Notes: a model not told the origin generated them from the letters alone. Shown: positions 1 to 6,904, counted from the first letter of the stretch. The stretch is DNA of 11,477 nucleotides from Acidobacteriota bacterium (GCA_016177515.1 JACOUZ010000262.1:1-11477); one strand, 5' to 3'. A program made the numbers and translations.

Positions 1-1244
1 ATGTAGTACAGGCCGTTCTTCAGGCAGTGCTCGTTGACCCTGGCCGCCGCCGCGAAGTTCTTCTCGCGGGTCTTCGGATCTTTCACGAACTCGGCGGCGA
101 GCCATAATCCCTTGCCGCGGACCTCGCCGATGACCGGGTATTTGTCCTTCATTGATTGCAGTCGCTTCAGCCCGTAATCGCCGAGCTCGGTCGCGTGCTC
201 GAGGACGCCGTCGCGCGCCATGATCTCCAGCGTCTTCGCGCCGGCGGCGCAGGCGGCGGGGTGGCCGGCGTAAGTCCCGGCCACGAACGCCTCGGCCGCG
301 TCGAAGATCTCGTGCCGCCCGGCCACGGCGGCGATCGGCATCGACCCTCCCGACAGTCCCTTGCCGATGACGATCAGATCGGGCTCGACGTTCCAGTGCT
401 CGAAGGCCCACATTTTTCCGCAGCGCCCGAAGCCGCTCTGCACCTCGTCGATGCACAGGTACCAGCCGTGCCGGTCGCACAGGGCGCGCAGCCCGGGCAG
501 GAAATCGTCCGGCGGGATCCAGACGCCGGCCTCGCCGACCACCGGCTCGACCAGGACGCCGGCGATCCGCTCCGGCGGGACTTCGTAGGTGAGAATGAGG
601 TCCTCGATGTACTCGAGCGTCGCGCGGCCGGCCCCGCCCCCGCCCCGGGAATGAAGAGGCGTGCGGTAACTGTACGGGTACGGCGCATAGACGAAGCCGT
701 TGACCAGGGGCGCCACGTCTTCGCGCAAGCGCGCTTCGAGCGGACCCGCCGCCATGCAGCCGTACGACAACCCGTGGTATTGCCCGTAGAAGGAGATGAC
801 GAACGGCCTCCCCGAGGCGCGCCGCATCACCCTGAGCGCCGCCTCGACCGCTTCGGTCCCGGTGGTCAGGAACAGGACGCGATCCGTGCGCCTGGGGCAG
901 ACGGCCAGGAGCTTCTCGGCCAGGTCGAGGCGCTGCGCGGTGTTGCCGGCGCTGGTCCAGCAGGTCACCCCGAGCTGCCGCATCGTGGAGTTCACCGCCT
1001 CCACGACTTCCGGATTGCAGTTGCCGACGTTGTTGGTCCCCCATCCCGACCCGAAGTCGATGAACCGGTTCCCGTCGACGTCCTCGATGAGGGACCCCTG
1101 AGCCCGGACCGCCATGAAGCGGCGGGCTTCGGTGGCCCCGTAGGCCCCCGCCGCCATCATCCGGGACTCCTTCTGAATCAGGAGCCTCGACTTGGGGCCC
1201 GGGAGCGGCGATTTGACGAGTGAGACTTTCTCTTGGGAAGGCAT
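1..1244 (-). CDS. Class-III PLP-dependent aminotransferase A (C-terminus cut by window edge)
   Basis: This is a fold-type I, class-III (omega) aminotransferase, expected to move an amino group between an amino acid or amine and a keto acid in the cytoplasm. The start is the ATG at 1244..1242, and 414 codons are readable before the edge. Visible features are LPGPK (14-18), EDVDGNRFIDF (54-64), TTGTEAVE (127-134) for the cofactor phosphate, YHG (156-158), a VEPV segment (232-235), IDEVQSGFGR (265-274) with the cofactor-pyridine Asp266, and IGKGLSGG (293-300) with the presumed Schiff-base Lys295. The family is usually 430-460 residues, so only a short C-terminal tail is missing. The N-terminal LPGPK motif is shared with aminotransferase B at 3151, so the two are related, but A lacks the Cys-rich insert of B. 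Substrate is not decidable; GABA, ornithine or related omega-amino donors are family possibilities. No Shine-Dalgarno precedes the start (see promoter at 1251..1281). Confidence 0.93.
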   Translation of the reverse strand, partial: MPSQEKVSLVKSPLPGPKSRLLIQKESRMMAAGAYGATEARRFMAVRAQGSLIEDVDGNRFIDFGSGWGTNNVGNCNPEVVEAVNSTMRQLGVTCWTSAGNTAQRLDLAEKLLAVCPRRTDRVLFLTTGTEAVEAALRVMRRASGRPFVISFYGQYHGLSYGCMAAGPLEARLREDVAPLVNGFVYAPYPYSYRTPLHSRGGGGAGRATLEYIEDLILTYEVPPERIAGVLVEPVVGEAGVWIPPDDFLPGLRALCDRHGWYLCIDEVQSGFGRCGKMWAFEHWNVEPDLIVIGKGLSGGSMPIAAVAGRHEIFDAAEAFVAGTYAGHPAACAAGAKTLEIMARDGVLEHATELGDYGLKRLQSMKDKYPVIGEVRGKGLWLAAEFVKDPKTREKNFAAAARVNEHCLKNGLYY

Positions 1245-1250
1245 GGCGCG

Positions 1251-1281
1251 ACTATAAGCCAACGGGCGGCCGGCGTGTCAA
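1251..1281 (-). promoter_or_regulatory. Sigma-70-like promoter of aminotransferase A, probably giving a leaderless mRNA
   Basis: On the minus strand a perfect -35 TTGACA (1281..1276) is followed after 19 nt by TATAGT (1256..1251), five of six matches to the -10 consensus. The -10 ends six bases before the ATG at 1244, so transcription should begin at or next to the A of the start codon. No Shine-Dalgarno is present in this interval, which agrees with leaderless translation. The 19-nt spacer is slightly long. Confidence 0.65.
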
Positions 1282-1308
1282 GCACGGGGCGGCCGGGAAA
1301 ACACCGGT

Positions 1309-2718
1309 TCACATCGCGGCCTTGTCGGGGGCGGGACGGTCCCGGCGCGCCGGACGCTGCAGCCACTCCCTGACCCGCCGGGCCATGTCCTGCACGCGCC
1401 CGGGCTCGGCGGCGGCGCGATCGTCCGTCTCTCCGGGATCCCTGGCGACGTGGTAGAGGGCATGCCGTCCGTCCGATCCCCATTGGATCTTCCAACCCCC
1501 CCGCCGCAGGGCGATGAGCGTGCGGTCGTAGGGCGACAGATCGCGCCCGGGGAAGAGGTCCTGCATCACCTTGATGAAGTCGACCGGCGGGCCGACGAAC
1601 TCGCCGACGATCGGCTCGTCCGGACCGCGCGCGGCACCCGGGAGCCCCGTCCCGGGCAGAGGGGCCGCCTCGACCGACGCCCCGCGCGGCGGTTCGACAC
1701 CCGCGAGCCCGAGGATGGTGGGATACAGATCGTGCATCTGCACCGGCGCGCCGATCTGCTGGCCGGCCGCGACCCCTGGCGGGTAGCGCAGCACGAGCGG
1801 CACGTGCAGGAGCGTGTCGTGCACGCTCAGCTTGTGGTCCATCATGTGATGGTCGCCGATGTTCTCCCCGTGATCGCCGGCGACGGCGACGATCGTCCGA
1901 TCGAGGATGCCCTGCCGGCGCAGGAGCGCCAGCACCTCTCCGGCGCGCCGGTCGGCATAGGCGATCTCCCCGTCGTACAGATCGTTCAGGATCGCCAGGT
2001 CGTCGCCGCCGAGATCGGACAACCCCACGATGTAGCGCATCTCGTCCGGGTGGCCGAGGCGGCTCAGGCGCCGCACCCGCGCGGGGTCGAGCCCCGGGCG
2101 CAGGAGGCGCGAGCGTTCAGGCTCCGGAGGGTGGTACGGGAGGTGCGGCTCGAAATAGTTGATGAACAGGAAAAACGGCTGGCGCCGGGCGTCGGCGTTG
2201 CCTGCGCGCCACTCGAGCCAGCGCAGGACCTTCTCGTTCGTCAGGGCGGCCCCGGTGTCCTCGCTTTCCTGCGCGACCAGCCGCCAGGTCTCGGCGTAAG
2301 TGTCGAACCCCTGCTGGAAGTTGTATTCCCGGCCGATCCACGGGTTGGCGGTGTAGCCGATGGTCCGGTAGCCGGCCGAATGCAGCGTCTCGGCCAGCGT
2401 CACCGCCCGGTCGGGCAGGCGGAGCGAGCCGCAGTCGGTGCCGTGCAACGAGGGGTACTGGCCGGTGAACAGGCTGGCGTGCGCCGGCACCGTCCAGGGG
2501 GCGGGAGAGAAGGCCTGCGTGTAGACCGCCCCCTCGCGCGCCAGGGCCTCGAGGTTCGGCGCGGTCGGGCGCGCGTAGCCGCTCCACGGGAAGCGATCGC
2601 CGCGCGCCGTGTCCATGACGATGACAAGGATGTTGGGGCGCGCGCCCGCGCCGCAGCCGGCGAAGAGGAGCGACAGGAGGACCGCGAGGACTGAACTCCA
2701 GACCAAGATGCCGCGCAT
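1309..2718 (-). CDS. Sulfatase-like hydrolase/transferase, lipoprotein, with Thr at the nucleophile site
   Basis: This is an alkaline-phosphatase-superfamily protein of the sulfatase type (PF00884-like), 469 residues. The start is the ATG at 2718 because AGGAGG lies ten bases upstream and a lipoprotein signal follows directly: a hydrophobic stretch (4-20) and a lipobox ending LFAGC with Cys22. The mature protein is therefore probably anchored to a membrane facing the periplasm. Core motifs are NILVIVMDTARGD (29-41, metal ligand Asp36), PWTVPAHASLFTGQYP (74-89), NYFEPHLPY (187-195) and AGDHGENIGDH (280-290, metal ligands Asp282 and His283). True sulfatases carry Cys or Ser in C/S-x-P-x-R, converted to formylglycine. 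Here the place reads T-V-P-A-H (76-80), so the nucleophile would be Thr. That points to a phosphoesterase, phosphotransferase or unmodified sulfatase-like enzyme. The reading frame stays open upstream to 2835, but that extension lacks a ribosome site and would bury the signal peptide. It is transcribed divergently from aminotransferase B. Confidence 0.9.
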   Translation of the reverse strand: MRGILVWSSVLAVLLSLLFAGCGAGARPNILVIVMDTARGDRFPWSGYARPTAPNLEALAREGAVYTQAFSPAPWTVPAHASLFTGQYPSLHGTDCGSLRLPDRAVTLAETLHSAGYRTIGYTANPWIGREYNFQQGFDTYAETWRLVAQESEDTGAALTNEKVLRWLEWRAGNADARRQPFFLFINYFEPHLPYHPPEPERSRLLRPGLDPARVRRLSRLGHPDEMRYIVGLSDLGGDDLAILNDLYDGEIAYADRRAGEVLALLRRQGILDRTIVAVAGDHGENIGDHHMMDHKLSVHDTLLHVPLVLRYPPGVAAGQQIGAPVQMHDLYPTILGLAGVEPPRGASVEAAPLPGTGLPGAARGPDEPIVGEFVGPPVDFIKVMQDLFPGRDLSPYDRTLIALRRGGWKIQWGSDGRHALYHVARDPGETDDRAAAEPGRVQDMARRVREWLQRPARRDRPAPDKAAM

Positions 2719-2971
2719 CCTAGCATCGCCTCCTGACCCCGTCAAACACACGGGGACCCTGAGATATTCCCAGCACCGAGTTGCAGGCCAGACCGGGTCG
2801 CGACGCACCTCCGGGGATCCCTCCGCGCATCGCATCCGTCCAAGAGGCTCCTCGAGTCATGGCAGACACCGTCCTCCACCGCACGCCGATCTGATCCGCG
2901 GTGAGGCGGGCTGGTATCCGGGACGATGACGGGGGGGAACATCTTCGGGCGAGGAGAGAGGCATTCCCAAA
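2719..2971. other. Non-coding stretch upstream of the sulfatase-like gene
   Basis: This is part of the 432-bp gap between two divergent genes. The only clear signal is the AGGAGG ribosome site of the sulfatase-like gene at 2734..2729. Short open frames cross it on both strands, but none has a ribosome site, a recognisable domain or a plausible signal peptide. I could not pick a convincing promoter for the sulfatase-like gene here. The rest of the gap is the inverted-repeat element and the promoter of aminotransferase B. Confidence 0.55.
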
Positions 2972-3092
2972 GGCAGGTGGCGGGCCGCACCGCGGCGTGG
3001 CGATTTCGAGCCGCGCCATGCGGATCAGAGGGCCACCCAGGAGCCCGCGCGAGTGAGCATGAGCCACGCCGCGGTGCGGCCCGCCACCCGCC
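2972..3092. repeat. 121-bp inverted-repeat element with 30-nt arms (MITE-like or regulatory cruciform)
   Basis: The left arm 2972..3001 and the right arm 3063..3092 are reverse complements over 30 nt with one mismatch (2975 against 3089); 26 pairs are continuous. The 61-nt interior can form small hairpins: CCGC 3011-3014 with GCGG 3020-3023, and GGGC 3030-3033 with GCCC 3043-3046. The arms contain GTGGCGGGCCGCACC, also found at 6905..6919. I see no flanking target-site duplication and no coding capacity. The right arm ends four bases before the -35 box of the aminotransferase B promoter, so it could affect that promoter. A rho-independent terminator is unlikely because no T-run follows and no gene reads into it. 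Confidence 0.85.
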
Positions 3093-3096
3093 GTCC

Positions 3097-3125
3097 TTGA
3101 CAGCCCCGCGCCCCTTCGCCAGAAT
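3097..3125 (+). promoter_or_regulatory. Sigma-70-like promoter of aminotransferase B
   Basis: A perfect TTGACA (3097..3102) is separated by an ideal 17 nt from CAGAAT (3120..3125), which matches four of six -10 positions. Transcription should start near 3132, giving a leader of about 19 nt that contains the ribosome site. The ATG at 3124 lies within the -10 box, so it cannot be the start codon of a transcript from this promoter. Confidence 0.65.
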
Positions 3126-3139
3126 GACGCGTTCACGAC

Positions 3140-3144
3140 GGAGG
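3140..3144 (+). promoter_or_regulatory. Ribosome binding site deciding the GTG start of aminotransferase B
   Basis: GGAGG (3140..3144) lies six bases before the GTG at 3151. No comparable site precedes the in-frame ATG at 3124, so GTG is preferred. Confidence 0.75.
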
Positions 3145-3150
3145 AACACC

Positions 3151-4506
3151 GTGTCCCGTTCGCCCTTCCCGCCCGACTACCCGGGTGAATACCCGAAAAT
3201 CGTCACTTCGCTGCCCGGGCCGAAGGCCAGCGAGGTCATCGGGCGGGACGCCCGGATAGTGTCGCAGAACCTGACCAAGGACGTCCCCCTGGTGGTGTCG
3301 CGGGCCCGTGGAATGGTCGTGGAGGACGTGGACGGGAACCGCTTCCTCGATTTCGCCGCCGGCATCTCGACCGTGTCGACCGGCCACTGCCACCCCGAGG
3401 TCGTGAAGGCGGTGCAGGAGCAGGCCGAAAAGCTGATCCACATCTGCTACACCGATTTCTTCTACCCGATCTACATCGACCTGTGCGAGGAGCTGGCGAA
3501 GATCGCCCCGATCAAGGGGAACCGGAGGGTCTTCCTGACCAACTCCGGCTCCGAGGCGGTCGAGACCGCTGTGAAGCTGGCCCGCGTGCGCACGGGGCGG
3601 CAGAAGATCGTCGGCTTCTTCGGCGCGTTCCACGGCCGGACTTACGGGGCCATGACGCTGACGGCCAGCAAGCCGGTGCAGCGGAAGGGATACGGCCCGT
3701 TCGTGCCGGAGGTCCTGCACACGCACTACGCGTACTGCTACCGCTGCCCGGTCAACCGGCAGCCCGAATCCTGCAAGGTCGAATGCCTCGACCTTCTGAC
3801 CGACTCCTACTTCCACCACTCGGTCGATCCATCCGAGGTCGCCGCCGTCATCGTCGAGCCGGTGCAGGGGGAGGGCGGGTTCATCCCGCCGCACAGGGAT
3901 TTCCTGCCGAGGCTCCAGGATCTGTGCCGGAAAAACGGCATCCTGCTGATCGCCGACGAGGTGCAGTGCGGCATGGGGAGGACCGGCAGGATGTTCGCCC
4001 TCGAGCACTACGGCATCGACCCCGACATGATCATCTTGGCCAAGGGGATCGCCTCGGGGATGCCGCTCTCGGCCGTCATCGCCCGGGAGGACGTCATGAA
4101 GTGGAACGACGGCGGCCACGGCTCGACCTTCGGCGGCAACCCGGTCTCCTGCGCCTCGGCCCTGGCGACGCTCCGTCTCCTGCAGGGCGGCCTCATCGAG
4201 AACGCAGGCAAGGTCGGGTCCTACCTGATCGGCCGGCTCGGGGGGCTGCAGAAGAAGCACGCGGCGATGGGGGACGTGCGCGGCCTCGGACTGATGGTCG
4301 GCATCGAGGTGGTGGACGGCCGTGCCGGCCGCCGGCCCGCCCCCCAGTCCCGCCACAAGGTGATCGAGAAGGCGTTCGGGCTGGGCCTGCTCACGCTGCC
4401 GTGCGGCGAGTCGACCATCCGCCTGTCTCCCCCGCTGATCGCCCGCGAGGCCGACGTGGACAAGGCGGTCGCCATCCTCGACGCGGCGTTCGCGGCGGCA
4501 GGATAG
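3151..4506 (+). CDS. Class-III PLP-dependent aminotransferase B (GABA/ornithine aminotransferase-like)
   Basis: This is a 451-residue class-III aminotransferase close in layout to archaeal-type and thermophile enzymes annotated as 4-aminobutyrate, ornithine or acetylornithine aminotransferases; some relatives are amino-acid racemases. It begins with GTG at 3151. Motifs are LPGPK (21-25), EDVDGNRFLDFA (58-69), NSGSEAVE (131-138), FHGRT (160-164), VEPVQGEGG (235-243), IADEVQCGMGRTG (267-279) with Asp269, LAKGIASG (296-303) with the presumed cofactor Lys298, and GSTFGGNP (324-331). Residues 196-212 hold a C-x2-C-x8-C-x3-C cluster, which I recall as recurrent in this subfamily. It is a single-gene unit with its own promoter and converges on the cytochrome gene, leaving 12 nt between the two stop codons. 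The class is certain; the exact substrate is not. Confidence 0.95.
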   Translation: MSRSPFPPDYPGEYPKIVTSLPGPKASEVIGRDARIVSQNLTKDVPLVVSRARGMVVEDVDGNRFLDFAAGISTVSTGHCHPEVVKAVQEQAEKLIHICYTDFFYPIYIDLCEELAKIAPIKGNRRVFLTNSGSEAVETAVKLARVRTGRQKIVGFFGAFHGRTYGAMTLTASKPVQRKGYGPFVPEVLHTHYAYCYRCPVNRQPESCKVECLDLLTDSYFHHSVDPSEVAAVIVEPVQGEGGFIPPHRDFLPRLQDLCRKNGILLIADEVQCGMGRTGRMFALEHYGIDPDMIILAKGIASGMPLSAVIAREDVMKWNDGGHGSTFGGNPVSCASALATLRLLQGGLIENAGKVGSYLIGRLGGLQKKHAAMGDVRGLGLMVGIEVVDGRAGRRPAPQSRHKVIEKAFGLGLLTLPCGESTIRLSPPLIAREADVDKAVAILDAAFAAAG

Positions 4507-4518
4507 GGTCCCGTCCGC

Positions 4519-5736
4519 TCAGAGGGTCTTCAGGAACTCGAGGAGGGCCCGGCGCTGCTTTTCGGAGAGGGCGCCGAACCGGTCGCGCGCGCCGGCCCCC
4601 TCGCCGCCGTGCAGGCGAATCGCTTCCTCGACCGTCGCGGCCCGGCCGTCGTGCAGGAACCGGCCCTTCAGCCGCAACCCCATCAGCAGTTCGGTGCGGA
4701 ACTCCGACGGCGTCGCGAGCCCGAGGCAGACGTCGCCAAGCTCCTGGCCCATGTCGTGCAGGAGCAGGTCGGTGTAGGCTTCGACCCATCTGCGGCTGAG
4801 GGCCCGCACCTCGCTCCTCGCGGTCCGCAGGCGCGGCACGTGGCAGGAGGCGCAGCCGATCTCAGAGAAGACCCGACTGCCTCGGCGGGCTTCGCGTCCG
4901 GCCGGCGGCCGCGGCGGCGGCGCCAGGAAACGCACGAAATCGTCCGCCCGATCCAGATCCTCCCGGGACAGCTCCGGCTCGGGGACCGAATCGACGCCCG
5001 GCGGGATCGGCTGGCCGGCGATCGTCTCCTCGGCCGGCTGCGCGGGGCTGGTGATCCCCTGCTCGAACAGAAACGCGCCGGCGTTGAACTCCCGCAGCGC
5101 CGGGACGAAGGCCTTGCGGCCGAATCGGCCAAGCCGTCCGTCGAAGAAGCGGTTCGGCCTGCCCGAGATTCCGTCCCGATCGCGATCGTCGGGGTCGGCC
5201 TGGGCGAGGATCGCCTCGTCCGGAACGGCGTCCAGCAGCCCGAACCCCAGGATGTGCGGCGTCGTCCTTCGCCCCGTGGACGTGGCCCGGGACGGCACCG
5301 GCTCTGCTTCGATCCCGAGAGCGTCCTTGAGCGCCGGCGTCACCTGCTGCTGCACCACCGGCCCCCCCTGGTCGGCGAGCGCGTCGCACGAGGGCTCCTG
5401 CGCCGCCGCCCCCGCCGGGCCGCCGCCGGCGCTCCTGGCCAGGAAGGCGGTCGCATGGATCTCGATCTCGTCGCCCGGACCGCCGCTTCGTGGCTCTTCG
5501 TGACACTCGCCGCACGAGGTGGAATTGAACAGCGGCCCCAGGCCGGTCTCGGGGGTGAACTCCCGCTCGAAGACTTCCCGGCCCCTTTCGAACCGTTCGC
5601 GCTCGGCGCGTGTCAGGCCAGGGAGAGGATCGCCCGGCTCAGGAGGCCGGGCGCACCCGAAGCTCAGGACGATCGCCCCGGCCGCCAGGCCATAAGCCCC
5701 CGCGCGCCACACTTCGAACCACCTGTTGTCCACCAT
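4519..5736 (-). CDS. Di-heme c-type cytochrome, DHOR/thiol-oxidoreductase-like family
   Basis: This is a 405-residue exported di-heme cytochrome matching the di-heme oxidoreductase (DHOR, PF06537-type) layout, distantly related to di-heme cytochrome c peroxidases. The ATG at 5736 has an AGGGAGG site (5749..5743) six bases upstream. An N-terminal hydrophobic segment (about 13-27) ends in SFGC; this is a poor lipobox, so a plain signal peptide or anchor is equally possible. Heme sites are CGECH (75-79) and CASCH (295-299). Family landmarks include GLGPLFNSTSC (65-75), ILGFGLLDAVP (162-172), an Asp-rich DDRDRDGISG loop (183-192) that may bind calcium, HDMG (327-330), EFRTELLMGL (345-354), LHDGRA (361-366) and a C-terminal LLEFLKTL. 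The protein should act in the periplasm in electron transfer; its partner and substrate are unknown. No redox partner gene lies nearby. Confidence 0.9.
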   Translation of the reverse strand: MVDNRWFEVWRAGAYGLAAGAIVLSFGCARPPEPGDPLPGLTRAERERFERGREVFEREFTPETGLGPLFNSTSCGECHEEPRSGGPGDEIEIHATAFLARSAGGGPAGAAAQEPSCDALADQGGPVVQQQVTPALKDALGIEAEPVPSRATSTGRRTTPHILGFGLLDAVPDEAILAQADPDDRDRDGISGRPNRFFDGRLGRFGRKAFVPALREFNAGAFLFEQGITSPAQPAEETIAGQPIPPGVDSVPEPELSREDLDRADDFVRFLAPPPRPPAGREARRGSRVFSEIGCASCHVPRLRTARSEVRALSRRWVEAYTDLLLHDMGQELGDVCLGLATPSEFRTELLMGLRLKGRFLHDGRAATVEEAIRLHGGEGAGARDRFGALSEKQRRALLEFLKTL

Positions 5737-5926
5737 GTCCCGCCTCCCTGCCCGCCGGCCGCGGACGCGGCCGGAGTCGCCATCCCGATCTTCTGAGGCA
5801 TAAGCTCGTTCCCCGAGGCGCGGCCGTCAACCGTCGCCTCGACGATCACGGCATTGGAGTGTCAGGAGGCCGGCGCTCCCGCCCGCCGTCGTGACCGGAT
5901 TCCGGATGACGGGCCGGGGCGGCTTC

Positions 5927-6472
5927 CTACGCGGCCTTCAGGTGGTGGTCGATCTGCTGCAGGGAATCGCCGAGCTTCGGCTGCAGGTCGCGCAGCCGGT
6001 CGAGAAGCGTCTTGCGGAAGAAGAGGTAGCGCTTCTCCGACGCTTCCGAAGGCCGGGCCAGACGCTCGAAATACGCCTCGAGCAGGTTCTGGTACAGGTC
6101 GTTGGCCGCCCAGATCCGGTTGTAGGACGAGAGGATGGGGTGGATGAGCTCGACGTCCATGCTCTCGAGCAGCGAGGAGTTGACCGACACCTTCCAGGCC
6201 GAGACCTCGAACAGCGGATAGGGCAGGTTTCCCTTCGGCAGCTCCTCGAGGGCCGCCGTCAGGGACGTGGTGTTCCGCTTCAGCTCCCTTTCGATGAACT
6301 CCAGGAACTTGCGGCGCTGCCCCTTGGCCTTGCGCCTCTCGCTGAAATGACTCATGACGCTCGTCAGCACCAACCCGAAGATGAGTGTCAGAAGGACGCC
6401 GGCGAGCATGTTAGAGGTGAAGTTCACCCAGAAGTCGTAGTCGGACAGCATGGTGCTCATGAGGGATGACAT
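5927..6472 (-). CDS. Single-helix membrane protein of unknown function
   Basis: I do not recognise this 181-residue protein. One transmembrane helix spans about residues 17-40 and is followed by a basic SERRKAKGQRRK stretch, so the C-terminal 140 residues should lie in the cytoplasm. That part is rich in Leu, Glu, Arg and Lys and looks all-helical. It has aromatic patches (NRIWAANDLYQNLLEAYFERL, about 118-138) and ends in a probable coiled segment, LRDLQPKLGDSLQQIDHHL. There are no Cys residues or catalytic motifs. Met1, Met5 and Met8 are all possible starts; none has a Shine-Dalgarno, and Met1 fits the promoter at 6483..6510. Codon use and GC content match the neighbours, and the sequence is protein-like throughout, so I believe it is a real gene. 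Confidence 0.75.
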   Translation of the reverse strand: MSSLMSTMLSDYDFWVNFTSNMLAGVLLTLIFGLVLTSVMSHFSERRKAKGQRRKFLEFIERELKRNTTSLTAALEELPKGNLPYPLFEVSAWKVSVNSSLLESMDVELIHPILSSYNRIWAANDLYQNLLEAYFERLARPSEASEKRYLFFRKTLLDRLRDLQPKLGDSLQQIDHHLKAA

Positions 6473-6482
6473 GCCGCGGACA

Positions 6483-6510
6483 ACAATAGTGCCCGCGCGC
6501 CGGAAAGCAA
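6483..6510 (-). promoter_or_regulatory. Possible promoter of the membrane-protein gene
   Basis: On the minus strand TTGCTT (6510..6505) is followed after 16 nt by TATTGT (6488..6483, four of six matches). The box ends ten bases before the ATG at 6472, so the leader would be only a few bases, and no ribosome site is visible. This resembles the near-leaderless arrangement at aminotransferase A but the boxes are weaker. Confidence 0.4.
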
Positions 6511-6517
6511 GCTGCGA

Positions 6518-6544
6518 CCGGCCGGGAACCGTCCAGGGGGCCGG
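6518..6544 (-). terminator. Weak hairpin downstream of tRNA-Cys
   Basis: CCGGCC (6544..6539) can pair with GGCCGG (6523..6518) across a 15-nt loop just past the tRNA-Cys 3' end. No T-run follows, so termination here is only a suggestion. Confidence 0.25.
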
Positions 6545-6545
6545 G

Positions 6546-6620
6546 TGGAGGCGGCGATCGGAATCGAACCGATGTGTGGAGGTTTTGCAGACCTCTGCCT
6601 TACCGCTTGGCTACGCCGCC
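6546..6620 (-). tRNA. tRNA-Cys (anticodon GCA)
   Basis: A full cloverleaf reads on the minus strand from 6620. The acceptor stem pairs GGCGGCG (6620..6614) with CGCCGCC (6556..6550). The D arm has GCC/GGC, the anticodon stem GAGGT/ACCTC encloses CTGCAAA with anticodon GCA, and the T arm is ATCGG-TTCGATT-CCGAT. The 3' end reads T-CCA (6549..6546), so CCA is encoded. U at the discriminator position is the known identity base for cysteinyl-tRNA synthetase, whose gene is also in this window. Confidence 0.97.
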
Positions 6621-6653
6621 GGCCCGGAAACCAGGTTGGTTCAGTGGCGCGAA

Positions 6654-6683
6654 ATTCTACAGGGGGGCTCGGAAGGCTGTCAA
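6654..6683 (-). promoter_or_regulatory. Promoter of tRNA-Cys
   Basis: On the minus strand there is a perfect TTGACA (6683..6678), an 18-nt spacer and TAGAAT (6659..6654), five of six -10 matches. Transcription would start near 6647, about 27 nt before the mature tRNA 5' end. Confidence 0.7.
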
Positions 6684-6703
6684 TCCATACGATGAGACGA
6701 AGG

Positions 6704-6730
6704 GGGCCGGCCCCCGAAGGCAGCCGGCCC
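6704..6730 (-). terminator. GC-only hairpin between the two tRNA genes
   Basis: GGGCCGGC (6730..6723) and GCCGGCCC (6711..6704) form a perfect 8-bp stem with an 11-nt loop, starting six bases after the encoded CCA of tRNA-Gly. It is placed where a terminator would be, and a separate promoter for tRNA-Cys follows. The absence of a U-tract means it could instead be a processing signal or no signal. Confidence 0.4.
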
Positions 6731-6736
6731 GGATGT

Positions 6737-6811
<75 letters not shown>

Positions 6812-6841
6812 GCACGCCCGGGAGCGCCGGACGCGACGCCG

Positions 6842-6871
6842 ATCTTAGCGGGCGTTTCCGGCGACTGTCAA
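6842..6871 (-). promoter_or_regulatory. Promoter of tRNA-Gly
   Basis: On the minus strand a perfect TTGACA (6871..6866), an 18-nt spacer and TAAGAT (6847..6842, four of six matches) precede the tRNA. Transcription would start near 6835, about 24 nt before the mature 5' end. It has the same spacer length and the same -35 as the tRNA-Cys promoter. Confidence 0.65.
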
Positions 6872-6904
6872 GGCGCGGCCGCACTGAGACATCCCCGGTT
6901 TCGA

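Noticed and set aside
1450..2694. Long open frame on the + strand opposite the sulfatase-like gene
   Set aside because: It has no recognisable motif and the composition of an antisense shadow in high-GC DNA; the minus strand carries clear catalytic motifs and a lipoprotein signal.
3124..3126. ATG at 3124 as the start of aminotransferase B
   Set aside because: It sits in the -10 box of the promoter and has no ribosome site; GTG at 3151 has GGAGG six bases upstream.
3133..4356. Long minus-strand open frame opposite aminotransferase B
   Set aside because: The plus strand encodes an intact aminotransferase with every expected motif; the antisense translation is His/Val/Asp-rich noise.
4609..5796. 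Plus-strand open frame opposite the cytochrome
   Set aside because: The cytochrome with two CxxCH sites is on the minus strand; this frame is its shadow.
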